Below are positions 36,822-46,100 of a DNA stretch of 64,000 bases, piece after piece. Below the pieces are notes generated by a model, which saw nothing but the letters and a program-made list of their open reading frames with translations, did no database searches and was not told the origin of the DNA. The number at the start of each line of letters is the position of its first letter. The first letter of the stretch is position 1. The translations under genes and the position numbers were made by a program. Origin of the DNA: Pirellulaceae bacterium (GTDB taxonomy: Bacteria > Planctomycetota > Planctomycetia > Pirellulales > Pirellulaceae); the NCBI GenBank assembly GCA_019636375.1, contig JAHBXS010000002.1, positions 1 to 64,000 on the forward strand, written 5' to 3'.

Positions 36822-37580
36822 GTGGCGAAATTTTTGTATGCCGAATGGATTTTTGATATGCGCGAGGGTAAGCGGATTTTGAATGGGCGTCTGGAGGCCT
36901 TGCGTCAAGACGAACCGCAAAATGCAGAACAAATTCGGTATTGGGAAAATTGGCTCGCTCAGATTAACAGCATTGAAGACTTGGATGCGCTTGAGAAACG
37001 AACAGCGGAATTGCTAGAAGAAGTCGCCAATTCCAATCACGGTTTTCGCCGTCGCACTTTACGCAGTTCCGAAAAATCTCAATTTATACTGCGAATTGAT
37101 CGCGAAGCCACTAGCCACCAACCGTTGATCAGCGAGTCGGCAGAAAGGCTGTTGCACAAATCGAGGTTTCTTCTCCCCGGCCGGGAAATGGCTGATTTCG
37201 AGGTCACGCTGCACGACGGTAGCAAGTGGCGTTTGCAAAATCAGCGGGGCAGGGTGGTCATTATTCAGTTTTCCTTTGTGGGCTGCGGCCCTTGCGCGCG
37301 GACGTATCCCGAGCTCTCTGAAGTTCAACAGAAGTACGGCGATAAGGTCAGCGTTCTTACGATCATGCAGGACCCTCCCGAGTCGGTTGCTGAAGCAATC
37401 AAAACGCACGCGATGAGTTGGTCGGTCTGTGCCGATGGAAATCCCTCGCCGCTCGTCAGCCAATGGTCGGTGGTCGGATTCCCGACCGTCTATGTGGTTG
37501 CCCCTGACGGGATCATTATCGACCATGATCCGCTGAGTGTTTCCTACGATGAACTGGTCGCTAAGTTGCTGGATCGTTGA
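36822..37580 (+). CDS. Thioredoxin-fold (TlpA-like) protein
   Basis: This 252-residue protein begins at a GTG. A helical N-terminus (about residues 15-80, with LNGRLEALRQDEPQNAEQI) is followed by a thioredoxin/peroxiredoxin domain. The redox motif is CGPC in VGCGPCARTYPELSEVQQ, with a later cis-proline region (WSVVGFPTVYVV). No signal peptide or lipobox is visible, so it may be cytoplasmic. The gene ends ten bases before the heptanucleotide array. Confidence 0.78.
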   Translation: MAKFLYAEWIFDMREGKRILNGRLEALRQDEPQNAEQIRYWENWLAQINSIEDLDALEKRTAELLEEVANSNHGFRRRTLRSSEKSQFILRIDREATSHQPLISESAERLLHKSRFLLPGREMADFEVTLHDGSKWRLQNQRGRVVIIQFSFVGCGPCARTYPELSEVQQKYGDKVSVLTIMQDPPESVAEAIKTHAMSWSVCADGNPSPLVSQWSVVGFPTVYVVAPDGIIIDHDPLSVSYDELVAKLLDR

Positions 37581-37590
37581 TTCGCTCAAT

Positions 37591-37828
37591 CTCAAATCTC
37601 AAATCTCAAATCTCAAATCTCAAATCTCAAATCTCAAATCTCAAATCTCAAATCTCAAATCTCAAAGCTCAAAGCTCAAAGCTCAAATCTCAAATCTCAA
37701 AGCTCAAAGCTCAAAGCTCAAAGCTCAAAGCTCAAAGCTCAAATCTCAAATCTCAAAGCTCAAAGCTCAAATCTCAAAGCTCAAAGCTCAAAGCTCAAAT
37801 CTCAAAGCTCAAAGCTCAAAGCTCAAAG
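37591..37828. repeat. Heptanucleotide tandem array, 34 units
   Basis: There are thirty-four perfect-phase 7-bp units, 16 CTCAAAT and 18 CTCAAAG. The first ten are all T-type; later units alternate in short runs. The array fills the convergent gap between the thioredoxin-fold gene (stop at 37580) and the four-helix-bundle gene, whose stop (37830-37832) lies just beyond the final unit. The open frames across it (repeating NLKSQIS) are by-products, because seven-base units cycle the frame. Confidence 0.95.
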
Positions 37829-37829
37829 C

Positions 37830-38363
37830 TCATTCGTCTTCATTCGGCTCACGATTCTTTTGTTGTGCTTTTGCCTTGAGTTTTGCCTCGAACTCTTCTC
37901 GCCATCGGCGATGCTCATCAAGTGCCGCCTGTTGACGTCGGTGATTTTCGAATCCACGTCGCGTTTGATCGTTTAAATGCCTTTGCCCCTTGATCTCCGA
38001 GTTCTGCAGGCTATTCGTCCAACCACGGATTTGACGGGAAATGGATTCTGCGGTGGACGAGTAATTGTTGATTTCCTCTTGCAGGTATTGATACTTTTTG
38101 CTCAACCGCATCAGCGCGAGCATGCTGCGGACTTCGCCAGAGGAGCCTCGCGCGTGATAGAGGAAATTGATGAGTTGGTTGGTCGTGCCGAGTTCGAAAC
38201 CTTCGGCGATATTGTTGGAGATGGAAAGAGATGCCCGTTGCAATTGACTTGCCAAATCACCCACTCCGCGAAAGTGCCCCTCGTCAGCCCAGTCGATCAT
38301 GTCTGCCCCAAACTGTGCGGCCAATTTCCACACGGGCAGGTCCTCAAAGCGGTCATATTTCAT
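37830..38363 (-). CDS. Four-helix-bundle protein (23S rRNA intervening-sequence type)
   Basis: The protein has 177 residues. The first ~115 match the four-helix-bundle family known from 23S rRNA intervening sequences: FEDLPVWKLAAQFG, LASQLQRASLSISNNIAEGF and SSGEVRSMLALMRLS. The family's role is unresolved, and members are often encoded outside rRNA. The extra C-terminal ~55 residues (RRGFENHRRQQAALDEH and onward) are highly charged. The gene is near the 16S rRNA but not inside an rRNA, and 23S is absent here. Heptanucleotide arrays lie on both sides. Confidence 0.88.
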   Translation of the reverse strand: MKYDRFEDLPVWKLAAQFGADMIDWADEGHFRGVGDLASQLQRASLSISNNIAEGFELGTTNQLINFLYHARGSSGEVRSMLALMRLSKKYQYLQEEINNYSSTAESISRQIRGWTNSLQNSEIKGQRHLNDQTRRGFENHRRQQAALDEHRRWREEFEAKLKAKAQQKNREPNEDE

Positions 38364-38823
38364 AGCGACACTCCTTCAAAAATAAGACGATCGAGCAAAA
38401 AGAAACGCTTGTGGGGTAAAGTTTCACACCCCCAACTAAGTGTAGTGGTGTTCAGAATGCGTTTCAAATCAGTCGCAACCGAAATTTCTCGCCAATACTG
38501 GGAAAACTTGGATTGCTTGTGGAAAGCCGCAAAAAACTGTGGAAAGTTGAGCATGAAAAACCGTGAAAGAAAATGAAGGTTCATCAGGCGAGCGGCAGAA
38601 TTTAATTTACCCGTGGCTACAGACGGATGAGGGCATGTAAAAAACCACCGGCTGGCGACGATTGCTAACGGGAACGTTTCACCTGCGGCTCGCCTAAGCA
38701 CCGTTTTTCGTAAAACAAAAACCTTCGTTTTTTAAAAAATGCTTTTGTCGGAAGTTCGCTCGCGAAAACCACGAAACTCCGGCGAATTTGGATGCAAAAG
38801 TCCGCCAACGCCGCAATTCAAAT
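38364..38823. other. Intergenic region upstream of four-helix gene
   Basis: I see no gene here. The sequence is A-rich and carries the promoter side of the four-helix-bundle gene. No strong promoter or RNA structure stands out. The second heptanucleotide array starts at its right end. Confidence 0.5.
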
Positions 38824-38928
38824 CTCAAATCGAAACTCTCAAATCTCAAATCTCAAATCTCAAATCTCAAATCGAAACTCTCAAATCTCAAATCGAAACT
38901 CTCAAATCGAAACTCTCAAATCGAAACT
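38824..38928. repeat. Heptanucleotide array, two unit types
   Basis: There are fifteen units in strict 7-bp phase: CTCAAAT (10 copies) interleaved with CGAAACT (5 copies), preceded by a partial TCAAAT. It shares the CTCAAAT unit with the array at 37591 and lies about 460 bases upstream of the same four-helix gene. Confidence 0.93.
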
Positions 38929-39009
38929 CTGCAAACCGCCACCTACGTTTCGCCATCAAATTTGTGGCGAATCGCGTACCTGATTTGGGGGAACCACCGT
39001 TACTTTAGC

Positions 39010-39121
39010 GGGCGAACATCACACTACTGGCAGCACATCACTCTATCTGGCAAACGTCAATTTCGCGGGCGGACATCAATAGATTGGGCGAGCGTCAATA
39101 GATTGGGCGGACTTCAATTGG
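39010..39121. repeat. Degenerate ~19-bp tandem repeat
   Basis: Six units of 17-20 bases (39010-39028, 39029-39048, 39049-39066, 39067-39085, 39086-39104, 39105-39121) share the plan GGGCGgACaTCAaTa. Units four and five differ at only three positions. It lies just downstream of the 16S terminator. Confidence 0.7.
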
Positions 39122-39186
39122 GAGGACAAACGTGACCTGACGGGTATTTGACCAGGTGACTGCCAGACGGGTGGGCTATAAAAACA

Positions 39187-39232
39187 AAAAACCCGTTGGC
39201 GGACCTGGCTTGTGTCCGACCAACGGGTTTTT
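39187..39232. terminator. Strong bidirectional terminator of 16S
   Basis: AAAAACCCGTTGG (39187-39199) pairs perfectly with CCAACGGGTTTTT (39220-39232). A/T runs on both sides make it work in either direction. It lies about 150 bases past the 16S 3' end (- strand) and stops transcription before any 23S gene. Confidence 0.93.
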
Positions 39233-39373
39233 GTTATCAAAATAGTAGTTTCTTTTTTCAAGCAGATCTCTGCCATTAAGTTCGATCAAAAAAGTGGTTT
39301 AGGCTTTTCGGATCGAGTTTCACAAGATCGGACCCCACGGATAAATCTGTTCATGTCACCATGAGCAGAAAAA

Positions 39374-40893
<1,520 letters not shown>

Positions 40894-41050
40894 GTATGCA
40901 TGCTGGAAACTGTTCCGAAGAACAATCCCAGACGACTAGCCATTTTGAAGTTAACGTTTGACCATTACGATCTGACTGAGTGGAATAAACCCAGTCAAAT
41001 CAATTTGGTTTGCCTGATCTTGTGCTGGCTATCATTTCAAAAGAAATGAC

Positions 41051-41079
41051 TAAATAAGAGATCACTACTAAATTGTCAA
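41051..41079 (-). promoter_or_regulatory. 16S rRNA promoter 2
   Basis: On the - strand, TTGACA (41074-41079) and TATTTA (41051-41056) are separated by 17 bases, about 160 bases upstream of the 16S 5' end. Confidence 0.6.
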
Positions 41080-41121
41080 AGATCAAATGCGATTCAGACA
41101 ATGCTGACTCGCGAGCGGACA

Positions 41122-41149
41122 ATCTTATGCTTTCGGCTTGTCCTGTCAA
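41122..41149 (-). promoter_or_regulatory. 16S rRNA promoter 1
   Basis: On the - strand, TTGACA (41144-41149) and TAAGAT (41122-41127) are separated by 16 bases. It lies upstream of promoter 2, giving the tandem layout usual for rRNA genes. Confidence 0.65.
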
Positions 41150-41452
41150 CGGCTTTAACAAAAAATTTTTAGAAAAATTTTCCGCACCTCTCAAACGCCT
41201 CCGACTTTCGTCGCGACGCCAGATGTTCTACCGTCTAAAAAAGCTTGAGCGGTATTAGCCGCTGCTGAGTGTTACTGTAGCAGATTGGCGATTGCCCAGT
41301 AAAGGGGGTCCCGCAAAATTCAAAAAATTGTTTAGAATTGCGAATAACGCGGGACTTATTGGGTTTTACCACCAACAAATCATGCATTTCCCTAGACACG
41401 TGCCACTTCGACGCAGCGCCTTTCAGGCAAGTTCCCAAACCCCAGGGTTTTT

Positions 41453-42832
41453 ATGAAAAAAAAACGTCGACACTTCGCCAAACCGCGCCTGCAACATCAC
41501 CAATCAATCAATCCACTGGACACTCCGGAACGATCAGGCCACGCAAACACACAAGGCAAACCCCTACTCCTTCAAGCCTCCCAATCCCTTCCCGCCGTTT
41601 TCCTGAACTCTCCGGTTCGCCAACCTCTCGTTTATCGCAAACGAATTCGACAGATCGATCCGCAAGCAAAAAGTGGCGATTTAGTTGCGGTTTACGCTGA
41701 TTTTTCTCGGGATGACGAGCCCAGTCGAATTGATTTGCTCGGCTACGGATTCTTAAACCGCAAAGCTGAAATTGCGTTGCGCATGATCCGGTTCGGAACG
41801 GAACTACCAGACGAATCGTTTTGGGACGCCTTGTTGGCCCAAGCCGTAGAACTTCGCCGCGATATTTTGAAACTCGATGAATTCACTAACGGCTACCGTT
41901 TGATTCATGCTGAAAGCGATGGACTCCCTGGCTTGGTTGTTGACCGCTACGGCGACGTTTTATGTGCGGAGGTCTTTGCACTGGCGATGTCTCAACGCGT
42001 GCTGCCCCTCATCGAGAAGCTTCAGCAAATCAGCGGTGCAAAACACTATCTCATTCGGGGTGCGCCTCACACGCTGGCTCAAGAAAGCTTTCAGCAACCA
42101 ACACTTCGCTCGACGGATCTACCAGAATCAACCACCATCGAAGAATACGGTACTCGTTTCTTTGTGAGCCATTCAGACGATTCACACAAGACCGGATTCT
42201 TCTGCGACCAACGCGAGAACCGCAAACGTCTCGCAGCATATTGCGCTGGAAAATCTGTCCTCGACCTTTGCTGCTACACCGGCGGGTTTGCCGTGCAGGC
42301 GAAGCGACTCGGCAATGCCAGTGAAGTGATTGGTGTTGATCTTGATGAAGCCCCTCTAAAAATCGCCAAACAAAACGCCAACCTCAATCAAGCCCAAGTC
42401 CGGTTTGTAGCCACCGACATTTTCCCCTACATGCGAGACATGATTCGCCAAGGGAGGCAGTTCGACGTCGTGGTACTCGACCCGCCGAAACTCATCCGGA
42501 CGCGCAGTGAATATGAGGAAGGCAAGCGGGCTCACTACGACATGAATCGCTTGGCTCTGAGATTGGTGAAGCCAGGTGGGATTTTTTTCACCTGCACCTG
42601 TGCCGGCCTTCTCGAAACAGAAGAATTCCAGAAATTGGTTTTGTCGGCGGCACGAGGGAGCACGCGGTCGGAGGCTGCCGAGGCAGACCCAATCCAAGCG
42701 GCATTGTCGTCAGCCACTCCGTTGAGAATTTTGGAGCGGACCGGGGCAGGCGGGGACCACCCGATCGCAGCGAATGCCTTAGAAACCGAATATTTGCGGG
42801 GAATTTGGTGCCAGCGAGTCCCCTTCGCTTAG
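41453..42832 (+). CDS. RlmI-type class I rRNA methyltransferase
   Basis: This 459-residue SAM-dependent enzyme is of the RlmI/RlmK-like family (23S rRNA cytosine-5 methylation). A basic N-terminus (MKKKRRHF) precedes a PUA-type RNA-binding section (SGDLVAVYADF) and the methyltransferase core. SAM binding is at SVLDLCCYTGGFAVQAKRLG. FDVVVLDPPK is the catalytic-loop motif, and FTCTCAGLL supplies further conserved residues. ATG 41453 is taken; the first ~45 residues may be extra relative to the family. Substrate identity is by family only. Confidence 0.87.
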   Translation: MKKKRRHFAKPRLQHHQSINPLDTPERSGHANTQGKPLLLQASQSLPAVFLNSPVRQPLVYRKRIRQIDPQAKSGDLVAVYADFSRDDEPSRIDLLGYGFLNRKAEIALRMIRFGTELPDESFWDALLAQAVELRRDILKLDEFTNGYRLIHAESDGLPGLVVDRYGDVLCAEVFALAMSQRVLPLIEKLQQISGAKHYLIRGAPHTLAQESFQQPTLRSTDLPESTTIEEYGTRFFVSHSDDSHKTGFFCDQRENRKRLAAYCAGKSVLDLCCYTGGFAVQAKRLGNASEVIGVDLDEAPLKIAKQNANLNQAQVRFVATDIFPYMRDMIRQGRQFDVVVLDPPKLIRTRSEYEEGKRAHYDMNRLALRLVKPGGIFFTCTCAGLLETEEFQKLVLSAARGSTRSEAAEADPIQAALSSATPLRILERTGAGGDHPIAANALETEYLRGIWCQRVPFA

Positions 42833-42995
42833 CCCCAGTTTGTGGGCCTTCGCTCATCATGGGCATTTGATTTTTTCGGCATTCGTCGGACTTGGGGGCA
42901 GTTTACGCAAACAACAAAGCCCGCAAAATCGTCTTTCTCGATGGAACCCAACGGGAGCTAGGACCGGGAAATGTCCGCTTTTTCGGGGATTTTTG

Positions 42996-43024
42996 TTGAC
43001 CAATTTTTCGAATCCGAATATCCT
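42996..43024 (+). promoter_or_regulatory. Promoter of the giant surface protein gene
   Basis: TTGACC (42996-43001) and TATCCT (43019-43024) are separated by exactly 17 bases, about 100 bases upstream of the start codon at 43121. Confidence 0.55.
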
Positions 43025-43120
43025 AAAGGGAACTTTTTCGTCTATAACTGTTATGCCGTAGACGTAGTTTTTATCAATTTCGTTCTTAACCTCACTTCCA
43101 ATTTCACAGGACTGCTGCTC

Positions 43121-46100
43121 ATGAGTCGCAAGTTGTCACGCCATCGTTCACGCAAGAACAACACCATGCCGGTTAGAAAATCAAATCGCTTTTCTAGTTC
43201 TCTCGACTACTCCAAATTGGAAGATCGCCAATTGCTGGCAACGGATTTGGGGCTGAACCTTACCGCACACACGAAGGCGACTCACTCCGACGTTGAAGAC
43301 CCCAACATGGTCGGCGACATTGGCCCCACACATTACATCGAAAGCATCTACGATCGGATTTCGATCTTCAATCGCAACAACGGTGCACGCACGCTGAACA
43401 AAACCCCGAATCAATTTTTCGTTGACATCGGGGCGACCGTGACTTCGACAATCACAAACATCCAGGTCATATTTGACCGCTTCGAAAATCGCTGGCTGGT
43501 GCTTGGAGAAGGCAGCGGCGGTGGCAACTGGTTGTACTTGGGTATCTCGGAAACCTCGAATCCAATGCAAGGCTGGCGCTCGCTGCGATTCGTTGGAGAC
43601 TCGCAAGGGATTCGGCACAACGGCGAACTCAACATCGCGGTGGACGCAGATGCACTGATCATCACATCGCGGAACACCGGCACGATTGTGGGAATTCCGC
43701 TCAGCAGTTCGATCTACACGATTCCCAAGGCCAACTTGTATTCGGGAAATCCAACCCTCACCAACATGAGCCGGTTTGAGAATTTACCGCCGACTTTCTA
43801 CGGCGATTTCTTGCGACCTGCGATCAATTTCGGCGTTTCAGACAATCGCGCGACGATCTTGGGGAGTCGCGGTGTGAACTCGATTAAGACCGATATCACC
43901 GGCGTTCGAAATGCCGGAGCAACGCTGGGAATGCCTGTTGAAATTGATTTTAACCCTAGTGAACTGATTATCGACTTGCAAAATTTTGGTTTAGGCGCAA
44001 AACCACCTAACGCTCGTCAAGACCATGCAAATATCACGATAGATCCTTTTGTAAATACCACAGGCCCCAAAACGAACGCGCCTGACGTGATGAACAGTCC
44101 CTTCATTTATGATGGCGGGCTGTGGTTTGTGCAAGGAGCACGGGTGCAATACACCTCGGGTGTTGCACACGGTATTTTCTGGTACGAAGTCGATCGCAAC
44201 ACGAATCAATTGTTGCAAGCTGGTGTCGTCCCGCCTCCTGCGATTGGGCAACCGCATGAGTGGGATATGTACAACCCTTCGTTTTCGATTAACAACTTTG
44301 GTTTGTTGCAAGTCAATTACACCGTCTCCAGCCGTCAGAACAACGTTAATCCAACGGCTGCTTCTTCGATCGCCCAACATGTTAACGGGTTGGCAATTTA
44401 CGACCCGATCTTCGACACAATTTATTACAACAACGAAGAACCGGGCAAGGAAAGTCGCAACACTCAGTTCGAGCGACCGCAGTTTATCCAAAACGGCTTG
44501 TCGGTTTACAACAACAATCCAACCAACATTTCAAGCTGGAGTTGGCGTGCATCAGCCGGATGGGACCCCACGAACTACAACCGCTTTTGGGCCAGCACTC
44601 AGTGGTCAAACACCCAATCGCGATGGAGCACCCAAGCGACTCAATTGATCCCCGTCGATATGGAGCCGATCATTACGGCTGACGACAACGACAATTTCAT
44701 CGTGATTCGCCGCAAAGCTGGCTCGCCCGAATTGATGGAAATTGAAATTGACGGACGCGTCACCGATGTTTTGCCTTATGAGCCATTGGGACGAGTCATT
44801 ATCAATGGATTTGATGGCGACGATGTGTTCTTTATCGACTACTCCAACGGCGACCCAATTCCAAAGAACGGTTTGGAGCTGAACGGGATGCGAGGCGCGA
44901 ACCGGCTAGAGACCAACAATCCAGCGGGAAGTTACTTCCTGGTTAATGGAAATTTCCGCAATATCTACAATCAGGCGACACAGGGGTCTGGTCTTTACAA
45001 TAACAAGACTGGATTTACGGGAATGACCGATTTGCATGGCGGCCCGGGTCCTGATACTTTCGAGGTTACGGACGTTTGGAACCTAAACCAACCGCAACAG
45101 CCCTACACACGAATCTCGCAAGGCTATCTCCCTGGATCGATGGTTGGTAATGGTGGCGACGACACATTTAAATTTTCCGAGCTAGGTGCGATTGGGGACA
45201 GCATCGATGGGGGCTCTGGCTTCAACACTTTGAGCTTTGAAAATCGTTGGGCTGGTGGACCGAAACCTGAGTTTGGTGGACGCCAAGACGCGCCGGTGAT
45301 CATTCAATTAATTGGCCCATCAGAAAACGGTGGCTTTGATGGATTCGGACCAAACGATCCGATGTGGGTTCCTGCGGTAGTAAGTCCTCTGGGGAACGAT
45401 CCTGGTCAAGACGGTGACTTGTTCCGCAACATCAACTTTGTTCGCGGCGGTCTATTCTCTTTCCAAGACGTGCGGGGAACTGACGATCAAGCCTACGTTT
45501 TCGTCGATGACGAGAATTCTTATTACGAAGCTGGCGGTGGTCGCTTGGGCTTCTTCCAAATCAACGGAATTTCTGGCTCAAATTTCGACGACCACTTTGA
45601 GGCAATTCGCAACACCGTGGACCCGCTGTTCTTAAGGGGCCGAGGTGGCAACGATCTGTACGAGTTTGGAAATAACGGCAATACCGCAGAACTCCGCGGG
45701 CTGTTATTCGCAGAAGGCGGATCGGGTGCCAATATCATGCGGGTCGATAACCGCAATGGTCAAGCTGTCGATGCCCTGATCCTCAACAACCGTTTTTCGG
45801 GTGGATTAGGCGAAATCGGTTACTCGGCTGTTGGCGGCAACTTTGCGTTGACCGTTTGGGCTTCCGAGTTTGCCGATCACATTGACCTGCACTCGTTCTT
45901 CTTCACGAATACGCTCGACCTCTATCTGCTTGGCGGCAATGACACCATGTCGATTCAAGACTTGAGCAAGGCAGTGATCAATATTTACGGTGGCGCTGGT
46001 GATGACATCTTCACGATCGAAAAGATTCAAGGAATTGACCTGCGAAACTTGTCGATCATCGACAGCGTTAACGCTGAGCGAGACCGAGTCCAGTTACGGG

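Larger units (their letters stand above)
40894..41452. other. 16S promoter region
   Basis: This is the leader and promoter zone of 16S (- strand) and the upstream region of the methyltransferase (+ strand). Two promoters read toward the 16S (listed separately). The leader between promoter 2 and the gene is about 150 bases. I see no other gene in it. Confidence 0.7.

Noticed and set aside
37577-37935. Open frames rich in NLKSQIS across the heptamer array
   Set aside because: A 7-base repeat cycles all three frames and creates spurious open frames; flanking genes already use both ends.
37591-38928. CRISPR array
   Set aside because: Units are seven bases with no spacers, and no cas gene is present.
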